NCBI RefSeq assembly: GCF_004786015.1
Contig: NZ_CP032096.1
Coordinates: 1,984,001 to 2,048,000 of the forward strand
Direction of reading: 5' to 3'
DNA length: 64,000 nt
Origin: Hydrogenovibrio crunogenus
GTDB lineage: Bacteria > Pseudomonadota > Gammaproteobacteria > Thiomicrospirales > Thiomicrospiraceae
Below the pieces are notes generated by a model. That model ran no database searches, was not told the DNA's origin, and saw nothing but the letters and a program-made list of their open reading frames with translations. Made by a program: the position numbers and the translations under genes. Of the stretch, positions 49,578 to 57,990 are shown piece by piece. Every line of letters starts with the position of its first letter. Positions within the stretch are counted from its first letter, which is position 1.

Positions 49578-49802
49578 TTAATCCGTTTCGTTGGCTTCTT
49601 GCCGTAACTCTCTTGCAACGTTTTCTAACGACTTGGCGGCTTTATGCGACACTTCCGAGTGCACCACGCCCAAAGCAGCGGTAATCAACGTTTCCAATTC
49701 TTGAAAATGTTCTTCGGTAATGACATCCACTTGATCGTCAGAAAGCATTTGTTGAAAACGCTCTACGACTTCTTTAGCGTGTTTTTGATAATGTAAACTC
49801 AT
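49578..49802 (-). CDS. Small helical protein, unknown
   Basis: 74 residues, almost wholly helical and charged (KEVVERFQQMLSDDQVD, SLENVARELRQEA). No family recognised. It lies 20 bases downstream of ppk2 on the same strand and is probably co-transcribed. Confidence 0.65.
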   Translation of the reverse strand: MSLHYQKHAKEVVERFQQMLSDDQVDVITEEHFQELETLITAALGVVHSEVSHKAAKSLENVARELRQEANETD

Positions 49803-49822
49803 TCTGACCTTTCCTTTACGCT

Positions 49823-50614
49823 TTAATCTTCTTTAAACACATCTTCACCACTGCTGATGATTAATGGATCCTGTTGTAACACGCCTTCGTTTTTGTCCTC
49901 GTAATCAAAATAATTCAAAATAAAACGCATAGCTTCCAGTCGGGCACGCTTTTTATCATTTGATTTGATGACCGTCCAAGGCGCCTCAGTGGTATTGGTG
50001 TAAAAGAACATATCTTCTTTCGCTTTGGTGTAATCATTCCATCGATCTAAGGATGCCAAATCCATCGGACTGAGCTTCCATTGTTTAAGGGGGTCGTTTT
50101 TTCGGGCATTAAAGCGGCGTAATTGCTCTTCTCGCCCGACTGAAAACCAAAACTTCATCAGGTGAATACCACTTGCGGAAATCATGCGCTCAAATTCAGG
50201 TGCCTGATGCACAAACTGATTGTACTGAGGCGGGGTACAAAATCCCATCACGCGTTCCACACCCGCGCGGTTATACCAAGACCGGTCAAAGAGCACCATC
50301 TCTCCCGCAGTGGGTAAATGTTGCACATAGCGTTGAAAATACCATTGGCCTTTTTCAGTTTCACTCGGCTTATCCAAAGCCACCACTCTCGCGCCACGAG
50401 GATTTAAGTGCTCCATGATGCGCTTAATGGTGCCCCCTTTTCCTGCCGCGTCTCGACCTTCAAACAAAATCACCAAACGCTCACCGTTGTGTTTAATCCA
50501 CTTCTGCAGCTTCAAGAGTTCTATTTGCAATAATTTTTTGGTTTCTTCATACTCGGAACGAGACATTTTCTCGGTATAGGGATAACTCACATCACTGGAT
50601 TGAATTTTTTTCAT
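49823..50614 (-). CDS. ppk2: Polyphosphate kinase 2
   Basis: 263 residues, a single PPK2 domain. Walker A lies in FEGRDAAGKGGTIKR, the lid and Walker B in DRSWYNRAGVERVMGF, with NPRGARVVAL between. Class I PPK2 enzymes transfer phosphate between polyphosphate and nucleoside diphosphates. The preferred nucleotide cannot be told. Confidence 0.95.
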   Translation of the reverse strand: MKKIQSSDVSYPYTEKMSRSEYEETKKLLQIELLKLQKWIKHNGERLVILFEGRDAAGKGGTIKRIMEHLNPRGARVVALDKPSETEKGQWYFQRYVQHLPTAGEMVLFDRSWYNRAGVERVMGFCTPPQYNQFVHQAPEFERMISASGIHLMKFWFSVGREEQLRRFNARKNDPLKQWKLSPMDLASLDRWNDYTKAKEDMFFYTNTTEAPWTVIKSNDKKRARLEAMRFILNYFDYEDKNEGVLQQDPLIISSGEDVFKED

Positions 50615-50781
50615 TTATTCTCCTGACTTTCAACACAAGGTGATTTACATCACGCAAAGAACTCAAATTAAACAACCTGATTATTTATAATCTTTTTCTT
50701 CTATTCTACGCTGGTGGCAATCCACCCCATAATGAAATATATTAATAAACCATACAAACTCATTTTATACAGGGCATTTTT

Positions 50782-51465
50782 ATGACTACCTCTCTGATAC
50801 AACGTTATCAAAACGTCCAGAAGCGGATTGATGACGCAATGCTGTCAGCCAATCGTACAGACCACATCCAATTATTGGCCGTGAGTAAAACCAAACCTAT
50901 TGAAGACATTGTCGCTTTGGCCGAAGTTGGACAGCGCGCTTTTGGGGAAAATTACGTTCAAGAGGCACTGGATAAAATAGAACAAAGGCCGGACTTGGAA
51001 TGGCATTTTATTGGGCCGATTCAATCCAACAAAACCAAACCTATTGCAGAAAATTTTCACTGGGTTCACAGCGTAGACCGTTTTAAGATTGCACGTCGCT
51101 TGTCTGACCAACGACCAGATAACTCACCAAGCCTCAATATCTTATTGGAAGTCAACATCAGCAATGAAACCTCCAAAGCCGGGTTTTCTCCAACTGAAAT
51201 TTTAGACGTCGCCAAGCAAGTCCTAGAGCTGCCTCATCTTACCTTGCGAGGACTGATGGCCATTCCAGCCAAAACCCATTCTCATGAAGAGCAAAAAGAA
51301 CCGTTTCATCAAATGAAAGTGCTTTTAGATTCTTTGCAAGCAACCTTTCCAGGCCAACCTATTGATACCTTATCGATGGGAATGTCAGCTGATCTAGAAG
51401 CCGCAATTGAAGAAGGCGCAACCATTGTTCGAATCGGCACAGATATCTTTGGTGCTCGCACCTAA
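50782..51465 (+). CDS. YggS-family PLP homeostasis protein
   Basis: 227 residues. The PLP-binding Lys is in LLAVSKTKP; FGENYVQEA, WHFIGPIQSNK, and SMGMSADLEAAI near the phosphate site are all conserved. It buffers pyridoxal phosphate levels. Often found with proC-yggT; here those genes lie about 3 kb downstream. Ended by a strong terminator. Confidence 0.95.
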   Translation: MTTSLIQRYQNVQKRIDDAMLSANRTDHIQLLAVSKTKPIEDIVALAEVGQRAFGENYVQEALDKIEQRPDLEWHFIGPIQSNKTKPIAENFHWVHSVDRFKIARRLSDQRPDNSPSLNILLEVNISNETSKAGFSPTEILDVAKQVLELPHLTLRGLMAIPAKTHSHEEQKEPFHQMKVLLDSLQATFPGQPIDTLSMGMSADLEAAIEEGATIVRIGTDIFGART

Positions 51466-51485
51466 AAACATGCCGCTTGAAAACA

Positions 51486-51525
51486 AAAAACCGAGTCCAT
51501 GTTTAAATACAGACTCGGTTTTTTA
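51486..51525. terminator. Terminator after yggS
   Basis: AAAAACCGAGTC pairs with GACTCGGTTTTTT around a 14-base loop, directly after the yggS stop and before the convergent DUF5610-like gene. Works in both directions. Confidence 0.85.
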
Positions 51526-51568
51526 TTATGTCACCAATCTTTAGAGTAAAGACTCATTTCTTTCACTC

Positions 51569-52579
51569 TTAAGTCTCAGAGGTTAGCTGCTCATCTTTTA
51601 TCGCCGGCTCAGAGGGAGGATTTCCTTCTTCACTCTTATGGGCTAACGGTTCCACTTCGACACCGCTAGGCTTTAATGTTTGCTTATCCAGTCCGGCAGC
51701 TTCCGCTAATTGATCATGGAATGATTTCACACGATCGTACCAAGTCGAAAAATTGGTTTCATCTCCTGCTCTTTGCGAGACGGTTCCTGCCAATAAACGA
51801 TCAAAGGTTTCTCGTGCATTCACAAACTTTTCATTCATCTTCTCAATGATATTTTGCCAGTTTTGTAAATATGGCGGCAGTTGAGCGATTTGACCTTTCG
51901 TTTCTTCTGAAGGTTCTGCTGCCTGTTGTTCTGTTCCTTTGTAAGCATTCGCTTGCTGGTACGCCACGGTTGCACTTTCTGTTTTCTGTAAATTCAAATT
52001 AAAGCTTTTGATCTGACCAAAATCGATTTCCAGGCTTTGTACTTTTTCAAACGCTTTCTCAATATCACCATTAAAGAACTCGCTCGCCAGTTTGTCGACT
52101 TTTTCGAAGACGTCATAAACCGCTTTCAACTCATCTTCATTCAGATCACCCTTAATGGAAAACCCAAAACGCTCTTGAAAAGCCGTTGCCTCCATAGCTT
52201 CTGTGCTTTCAAAATAACGAGCACCTTTTGGGCCTTCTTGCATAGATTGCTCTTGCTTATAAGACTGGTATTGTGCGTACAATTGTCGAAAATCGACTTG
52301 AACAACATCCCCCTCTTGGGTTTGCAAGCTCATCGTCATGGTTTGACTGTACTGATAGGATTGCTGATATTTTTCTATCGCTGAAGCCGCTTGCATCCCT
52401 TTCGTTGTTGGCGAATAGACATCAGAAACCGATGAAGCAGCACCATCGCTATTATCTTGAGCCGCCACACTTTCGGCTCGGTGCTTAGCTTTTAACGCTT
52501 CATCCAATGCACTGGCTGACTTTCTATCATGATTCTGCATATAGTTGACAGAATCATTTTGAGGTGTAATAGTTGCCAT
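51569..52579 (-). CDS. DUF5610-like protein
   Basis: 336 residues, polar, without signal or membrane helix. The centre (GDLNEDELKAVYDVFEKV, then LASEFFNGDIEKAFEKVQSL) matches the helical DUF5610 core. The flanks are low-complexity and Gln/Ser-rich. No function is known for the family. A single gene, probably monocistronic. Confidence 0.75.
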   Translation of the reverse strand: MATITPQNDSVNYMQNHDRKSASALDEALKAKHRAESVAAQDNSDGAASSVSDVYSPTTKGMQAASAIEKYQQSYQYSQTMTMSLQTQEGDVVQVDFRQLYAQYQSYKQEQSMQEGPKGARYFESTEAMEATAFQERFGFSIKGDLNEDELKAVYDVFEKVDKLASEFFNGDIEKAFEKVQSLEIDFGQIKSFNLNLQKTESATVAYQQANAYKGTEQQAAEPSEETKGQIAQLPPYLQNWQNIIEKMNEKFVNARETFDRLLAGTVSQRAGDETNFSTWYDRVKSFHDQLAEAAGLDKQTLKPSGVEVEPLAHKSEEGNPPSEPAIKDEQLTSET

Positions 52580-52948
52580 AAGAAAATTCCTTTTCTAATT
52601 CTGAGAGGGTAACCCGCTTTCACCTAAACGACTCCCTTATTATTATTTTATAGCTTACTGTATATGTAACGGCCACTGCACTATAAACTTTACTAAATTA
52701 ATTTAAAAATCAATAAATTATTTCAAACCCCTCTTTCTTCAAGGGAAATCTCTCCATTCTTTACTAAAAATTTCCTTCCAAATATAGGGCTTTTTTGCTG
52801 CAACGCGATTTCATAAATTTGATGATTCACCATCAAAACGCTTTCTTTTGGTTGCATTCCAACTATTTTCGCTTATCCTTAACGAACCAGTAAACTTACT
52901 TAATATTGTCTTACAAAAGAGACGCCTTTAACTGAAAAAGAGAGTGTT
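52580..52948. other. Gene-free region upstream of glutamate dehydrogenase
   Basis: AT-rich, no reading frame of interest. TTTGATG (52818-52824) and CATCAAA (52831-52837) form a perfect 7-base inverted repeat about 110 bases before the gene. It could be an operator. The region must hold the promoters of the two divergent genes. Confidence 0.45.
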
Positions 52949-54223
52949 ATGTTTGAAATTGCAAAGCAGCGATTGAGTGACGTTTTTAAACATATTGACG
53001 TAGAAGAAGAAGTGATTACTCGACTCTCCGTGCCGAAAAGATCCATTAAAGCCAGTATTCCGGTTCGAATGGATGACGGCAGCCTTCGTATCTTTACCGG
53101 TTATCGTGTGCAATATGATGACACACGCGGCCCCACCAAAGGCGGTATTCGTTACCATCCTCGGGTCAACGAAGATGAGGTGACCTCTTTAAGCTTCTGG
53201 ATGACCGTGAAATGCGCCGTGGCCGGATTGCCTTTTGGTGGCGCCAAAGGCGGCATCACCGTTAACCCAAAAGAACTCTCTCAGTTAGAAATTGAGCGCC
53301 TCTCTCGCGGGTACATTCGGGCCTTTGCAGATGTGATTGGAGAAACGCGAGACATTCCGGCACCGGACATGTACACCAACGCCACCATTATGGGGTGGAT
53401 GGCAGATGAATACTCCATCATATCTCGCCAGCAAGTTCCTGGCATTATTACAGGAAAACCCGTTCACTTGAACGGCTCTGAAGGTCGCACACAAGCCACT
53501 GGCCAAGGCGCATTATTCTGTTTGAATGAATACGCACGCCGTCAGGGCTGGGACATTAATAACACCACCGTCGCGGTACAAGGATTTGGGAATGCCGGGT
53601 ACCATTTTGCTCGCCTCGCGCAACAAGAAGGATATCGAGTGATTGCAGTCTCTGATTCCAGCGGGGGCATATTGACGCCAAGTGGCCTGAACATAGACGA
53701 TGTCAAACAGTACAAAGATCAGACATCTGAACTGCAAGCCGTCTATTGTGATGGTTCTGACTGCAAAGTGATCGAACATGAAAAATTAACCAATGAAGAA
53801 TTACTGGAACTGGAAATTGATGTTCTGGTCTTAGCAGCGATGGAAAACCAGGTCACACAAGAAAACGTAGACAACATTCAAGCCCATACCATTCTTGAAA
53901 TTGCCAACGGGCCGGTATCCCCGCAAGCGGATGAAGTACTTTATGCTAAAAACATTCAAATCATTCCAGATGTGTTGGCGAATGCGGGCGGGGTCACCGT
54001 CAGTTATTTTGAATGGGTTCAAAACCGCGCGGGCTTTTACTGGGAAGCAGATGAAATACGAGCCAAATTGGCTAAAATTATGCAACGAGAGTCTAATATT
54101 ATTTATGACCTAGCCATTCGTTATGAAACCTCTTTGAGAACGGCGGCTTATATTCATGGCATTGAACGATTAGCTGGGGCGATTAACCAACGAGGAAACT
54201 GTAAATTCTTTAAAAAAAATTAA
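52949..54223 (+). CDS. Glutamate dehydrogenase (Glu/Leu/Phe/Val family)
   Basis: 424 residues, the hexameric NAD-type size. The glutamate-binding GPTKGGIRYHP, the catalytic Lys in GLPFGGAKGGI, PAPDMYTN, the Rossmann VAVQGFGNAGYHFARL and the C-terminal DVLANAGGVTVSYFEW are intact. It interconverts glutamate and 2-oxoglutarate. Coenzyme preference cannot be told with certainty. Confidence 0.95.
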   Translation: MFEIAKQRLSDVFKHIDVEEEVITRLSVPKRSIKASIPVRMDDGSLRIFTGYRVQYDDTRGPTKGGIRYHPRVNEDEVTSLSFWMTVKCAVAGLPFGGAKGGITVNPKELSQLEIERLSRGYIRAFADVIGETRDIPAPDMYTNATIMGWMADEYSIISRQQVPGIITGKPVHLNGSEGRTQATGQGALFCLNEYARRQGWDINNTTVAVQGFGNAGYHFARLAQQEGYRVIAVSDSSGGILTPSGLNIDDVKQYKDQTSELQAVYCDGSDCKVIEHEKLTNEELLELEIDVLVLAAMENQVTQENVDNIQAHTILEIANGPVSPQADEVLYAKNIQIIPDVLANAGGVTVSYFEWVQNRAGFYWEADEIRAKLAKIMQRESNIIYDLAIRYETSLRTAAYIHGIERLAGAINQRGNCKFFKKN

Positions 54224-54353
54224 GTGTTGCAACATGATTTTTTAGCGGTCAGACTTACCGAACCTGACAGGAATTCGTTATAATAGCATCATATAAAATT
54301 GCGGTTCAGACCATTTGAACACCACTCCAATTTAAACGAAAAGAGATTTGCCC

Positions 54354-55211
54354 ATGAATTTAACCATTTGCTTTATTGGCGCTGGAAACATGTCGATCAG
54401 TTTGATTGGCGGACTGATTGCCAGTGGATACCCTAAAGACAAAATACGGGCAACAGATCCCTCTGAAGCAAGACGGCGTGACATAACGCAATCCATGGGA
54501 ATTCACTGCAGCGAAGATAATATTGACGCCGCCAAAAACTCGGACATCATTGTTTTAGCGGTCAAGCCGCAAATGCTGGAATCGGTTTGTCAGGAATTGT
54601 CGGCAACCCTTCAGGCAAAACGCCCATTAGTGATTTCAATTGCCGCTGGCGTCCGATCAACGGATATTGACTATTGGCTGGGTGGCAATATGGCCATTGT
54701 GAGAACCATGCCAAACACGCCGGCTTTAATTCGCAGTGGCGCAACCGGATTATTTGCCAACAACGCGGTAAATGACGCACAAAAAGAACAGGCCGAACAT
54801 ATTCTCCGTGCCGCGGGCATTACGGTTTGGGTCCCAAAAGAAACAGATTTAGACATCGTTACCGCGATTTCAGGAAGTGGACCTGCATACTATTTCTTGT
54901 TTATGGAAGCTATGCAACAAGCTGGACAAAAACTTGGCCTGGATGAATCAACGGCACGTTTATTAACCATTCAGACGGCCTTTGGTGCCGCAAAAATGGC
55001 GCTTGAAAGTCCCGATGATTGCGCAACGTTAAGACAAAAAGTGACCTCGCCAAACGGCACGACTGAAAAAGCCATTCAAAGCTTTGAAAGCCATCAATTA
55101 CGCGAAACGATTGAAGAAGCGATGAAAGCGGCTAAAGATCGTGCTATTAGCCTGGCCAACGAGCTGGGGTCCACCCAAACAGATTTTCAGAATAAAACAG
55201 GAGAAAAATAA
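54354..55211 (+). CDS. proC: Pyrroline-5-carboxylate reductase
   Basis: 285 residues from the ATG at 54354 after AAAGAGA. The Rossmann start CFIGAGNMSISLIGG, VRTMPNTPALI and AISGSGPAYYFLFMEAM are diagnostic. Last step of proline synthesis. Its stop overlaps the yggT start (TAATG). Confidence 0.97.
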   Translation: MNLTICFIGAGNMSISLIGGLIASGYPKDKIRATDPSEARRRDITQSMGIHCSEDNIDAAKNSDIIVLAVKPQMLESVCQELSATLQAKRPLVISIAAGVRSTDIDYWLGGNMAIVRTMPNTPALIRSGATGLFANNAVNDAQKEQAEHILRAAGITVWVPKETDLDIVTAISGSGPAYYFLFMEAMQQAGQKLGLDESTARLLTIQTAFGAAKMALESPDDCATLRQKVTSPNGTTEKAIQSFESHQLRETIEEAMKAAKDRAISLANELGSTQTDFQNKTGEK

Positions 55212-55780
55212 TGTCACCAGTCGGTCAAGGTGGTTTGTTCTTAATTCAATTTTTAGCAGGCCTGGTTATTTTTACCCTACTGTTACGTTTTTTCATGCGT
55301 GCAACCTATGTCGATTGGCGACACCCTATCGTGACCTTTATTGCCAAAGTCACCAACCCATTGTGCGCCCCACTCAATACCATTTTACCGAAACCACACC
55401 GCTGGGATTGGAGTGCCATTTTGACCGCTATGTTGGTACAAGCGCTTTTAGTCATCTTAATCGGATTTTTAACGGATCGTAGTTTTGGGGTGGGGTTGAT
55501 TGTTATTTCTTCTGTCACCGAGGTTATGAACCAACTTCTGGATATGATGTTCTGGCTGATTATCATTCAAGTGATTCTAAGCTGGGTGTCGCAGGGCTAC
55601 AATCCAAACACAGCGATTTTCGATCAAATGGCACAACCTATTTTAAGCCCTTTTCAAAGACTGATTCCTCCGATGGGTGGACTCGATTTATCGCCGATTG
55701 TGGCCATCATTGCCATCAAATTGACACAGATTGTCGTTGTCGGTTCCATTGCGCAACTGGGCCAAAACATGTTGCTTTAG
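55211..55780 (+). CDS. YggT family membrane protein
   Basis: 189 residues with two YGGT repeats, each a pair of hydrophobic helices followed by a conserved loop (VTNPLCAPLNTILP; MAQPILSPFQRLIPP). It is implicated in osmotic and potassium homeostasis or membrane organisation. Coupled to proC. CAGGCCTGG at 55257 lies in the first helix. Confidence 0.93.
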   Translation: MSPVGQGGLFLIQFLAGLVIFTLLLRFFMRATYVDWRHPIVTFIAKVTNPLCAPLNTILPKPHRWDWSAILTAMLVQALLVILIGFLTDRSFGVGLIVISSVTEVMNQLLDMMFWLIIIQVILSWVSQGYNPNTAIFDQMAQPILSPFQRLIPPMGGLDLSPIVAIIAIKLTQIVVVGSIAQLGQNMLL

Positions 55781-55795
55781 GATGAATGCCAGGCC

Positions 55796-55826
55796 GTGCT
55801 TGAAGCCTGTGCAAACAAGCACTTTT
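55796..55826 (+). terminator. Terminator after yggT
   Basis: GTGCTTG (55796-55802) and CAAGCAC (55816-55822) form a 7-base stem followed by TTTT. It lies about 15 bases past the yggT stop. Confidence 0.65.
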
Positions 55827-55881
55827 AATTGATCTCTAATCAACCCACTGACATTTATATAGATACTGTAAAATAACGCCC

Positions 55882-57039
55882 ATGACAGATGAAATTGGTA
55901 TAGTCACCCCTGAAAAACTCCATGTTTCGACCCCTCTTGAGATGGTCAGTGGTTCCACTTTGCCGGAATATGACCTGGCTTATGAAACCTATGGCTCCTT
56001 AAATGCTGATAAAAGCAACGCCATTTTAATTTGCCATGCGTTAAGTGGAAACCATCATGTGGCGGGTCAATACGAAGGAGACTCAACAAGAGGTTGGTGG
56101 GATGGTTACATCGGACCAGGCAAACCCATCGATACCAATCGTTTTTTTGTGGTCTGCTCCAATAATTTGGGCGGTTGCCATGGCTCAACAGGGCCGGCCA
56201 GCATCAACCCCTTGACAGGAAAGGTGTATGGCCCCGACTTTCCGATTGTGACTTGTAAGGACTGGGTTCATAGTCAGAATACGCTTCGTCAACATTTAGA
56301 GATTGAGGCTTGGGCGGCCGTCATTGGCGGCTCAATGGGAGGCATGCAGGTTTTACAATGGGCCATCGACTTTCCCGATCAAATTCGCCATGCCATCGTG
56401 ATTGCATCCGCCCCTAAATTATCGGCACAAAATATTGCATTCAATGAAGTCGCACGTCGTGCCATTATGACCGACCCCGACTTTCATGACGGTCGTTTCA
56501 TCGAAGCTGGCACCACGCCAAAAAGAGGACTGGCCTTAGCCCGAATGCTAGGGCATCTGACCTACTTATCTGATGATATGATGGGGTCAAAGTTTGGTCG
56601 CGAACTGCGTGAAGGCAAGCTCAATTATAACTTTGATGTGGAATTTCAAGTTGAAAGCTATCTTCGTTATCAAGGGGAAAAGTTTGCGACCAAACAAAAC
56701 TTTGATGCGAACACCTATTTATTGATGACCAAGGCACTGGATTATTTTGATCCTGCTGCGGACTTTGACGACGACCTGTCCAAAGCACTTTCAGCAGCAA
56801 CGGCAAAATTCCTAATCATCTCTTTTACTACTGACTGGCGTTTCTCCCCAGAGCGATCACATGAAATCGTTAAAGCGCTACTCGATAATGATGCCGACAT
56901 CAGTTACGCAGAAGTGAACTCTCAACACGGACATGATGCTTTTTTATTACCGAATGACCATTATGAGGGGGTTTTTCGGGCTTATATGAACCGGATTCAT
57001 GTCGAACTGAATCCCCCTCTTTTACAGGAAGGAGAATAG
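55882..57039 (+). CDS. metX: Homoserine O-acyltransferase MetX
   Basis: 385 residues, alpha/beta hydrolase. The nucleophile Ser is in [13 protein letters not shown], the acid in FTTDWRFSP and the His in [11 protein letters not shown]. Many proteobacterial MetX enzymes use succinyl-CoA rather than acetyl-CoA, so acyl preference is left open. Followed 3 bases later by metW, a typical pair. Confidence 0.96.
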   Translation: MTDEIGIVTPEKLHVSTPLEMVSGSTLPEYDLAYETYGSLNADKSNAILICHALSGNHHVAGQYEGDSTRGWWDGYIGPGKPIDTNRFFVVCSNNLGGCHGSTGPASINPLTGKVYGPDFPIVTCKDWVHSQNTLRQHLEIEAWAAVIGGSMGGMQVLQWAIDFPDQIRHAIVIASAPKLSAQNIAFNEVARRAIMTDPDFHDGRFIEAGTTPKRGLALARMLGHLTYLSDDMMGSKFGRELREGKLNYNFDVEFQVESYLRYQGEKFATKQNFDANTYLLMTKALDYFDPAADFDDDLSKALSAATAKFLIISFTTDWRFSPERSHEIVKALLDNDADISYAEVNSQHGHDAFLLPNDHYEGVFRAYMNRIHVELNPPLLQEGE

Positions 57040-57042
57040 AAG

Positions 57043-57660
57043 ATGACCTCACAACCCCTTTCTCCTGAATTCAAATTAATCGCCGAATGGATTCACAGCA
57101 AGAGCCGAGTACTTGATTTGGGCTGTGGTGATGGCCAATTACTTGATTATCTCATCCAGCACCGCAACATTACCGGCTATGGCATGGAAATCGACCCTCA
57201 AAAAAACATCAAGGCGGTTCAACGAGGCATTAATGTCATTCAGAGCAACCTGAACAGCCATGACATCTGCGATTATTTTGATGAAGATTCTTTTGATTTC
57301 GTCATCATGACTCAAGCGCTTCAAGTCGTGAGTCGACCTGATTTATTATTGGATGAAATGTTGGCCGTTGGCAAACAAAGCATTATCACTTTTCCTAATT
57401 TCGGACACTGGCGAAACCGTGCTCAATTGTTTTTTGGGGGTCACATGCCTCAAAACAAAAGCCTACCCAACCCTTGGTACAATACGCCAAATATCCACTT
57501 ATGCACCTTCAATGACTTCGAAGATTTATGTGAAGAAAAAAACATTGAAGTCGTCGCAAGAACGGTTGTCAACAGCCGACACGAGCCGACTTTTGCCATG
57601 CGGTTTGCTCCAAACTGGCTTGGAGAAATCGCACTTTATCGCGTACAAAGAAAGTCTTGA
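57043..57660 (+). CDS. metW: Methionine biosynthesis protein MetW
   Basis: 205 residues, methyltransferase fold. SAM-binding motif VLDLGCGDGQLLDYL, then MTQALQVVSRPD and ITFPNFGHWRNR. MetW is coupled to MetX in many proteobacteria and needed with it for full activity in some. Operon partner of metX. Confidence 0.95.
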   Translation: MTSQPLSPEFKLIAEWIHSKSRVLDLGCGDGQLLDYLIQHRNITGYGMEIDPQKNIKAVQRGINVIQSNLNSHDICDYFDEDSFDFVIMTQALQVVSRPDLLLDEMLAVGKQSIITFPNFGHWRNRAQLFFGGHMPQNKSLPNPWYNTPNIHLCTFNDFEDLCEEKNIEVVARTVVNSRHEPTFAMRFAPNWLGEIALYRVQRKS

Positions 57661-57678
57661 TATAGCCATAACCAACAT

Positions 57679-57707
57679 TTGACAATACAATCCTTTTTGC
57701 TTAACAT
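57679..57707 (+). promoter_or_regulatory. Sigma-70 promoter of feo operon
   Basis: TTGACA (57679-57684) and TAACAT (57702-57707) are separated by 17 bases, a near-consensus promoter about 35 bases upstream of feoA. Confidence 0.75.
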
Positions 57708-57713
57708 GTAATT

Positions 57714-57738
57714 GCAATCAATAATAATTATTATTTAT
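57714..57738. promoter_or_regulatory. Fur-box-like operator of feo operon
   Basis: ATAATAATTATTAT (57721-57734) is a perfect AT-rich palindrome with Fur-type flanks (GCAATCA before it), lying between the promoter and feoA. Its position and sequence fit iron-dependent repression by Fur. Confidence 0.6.
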
Positions 57739-57741
57739 TTT

Positions 57742-57990
57742 ATGAATTATACTTCTAAAAAACCAACAATTAGCTTAGCGGAATGCTTGCAAGGCCAAAC
57801 CTGTCAAATCATCTCTTTGACGGGAGATTTGGAATGCAAACTGCATTTAGTGAATCTTGGTTTTCATACTGAGAGCCATATAAAGCTTGCGATGATCTGC
57901 AACGACAGCTTGATCATCTCTGTCGATGGTAGCCGCTTTGCGGTTGATAGAAGTGTTGCACAACATATTCAAGTTCAATTACTTTCATGA
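57742..57990 (+). CDS. feoA: Ferrous iron transport protein A
   Basis: About 82 residues from the ATG at 57742. An SH3-like FeoA domain: LAECLQGQTCQIISL, LVNLGFHTESHIKL and VDGSRFAVDRSVAQHI. It supports FeoB. Its stop overlaps the feoB start by 4 bases. Confidence 0.93.
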   Translation: MNYTSKKPTISLAECLQGQTCQIISLTGDLECKLHLVNLGFHTESHIKLAMICNDSLIISVDGSRFAVDRSVAQHIQVQLLS

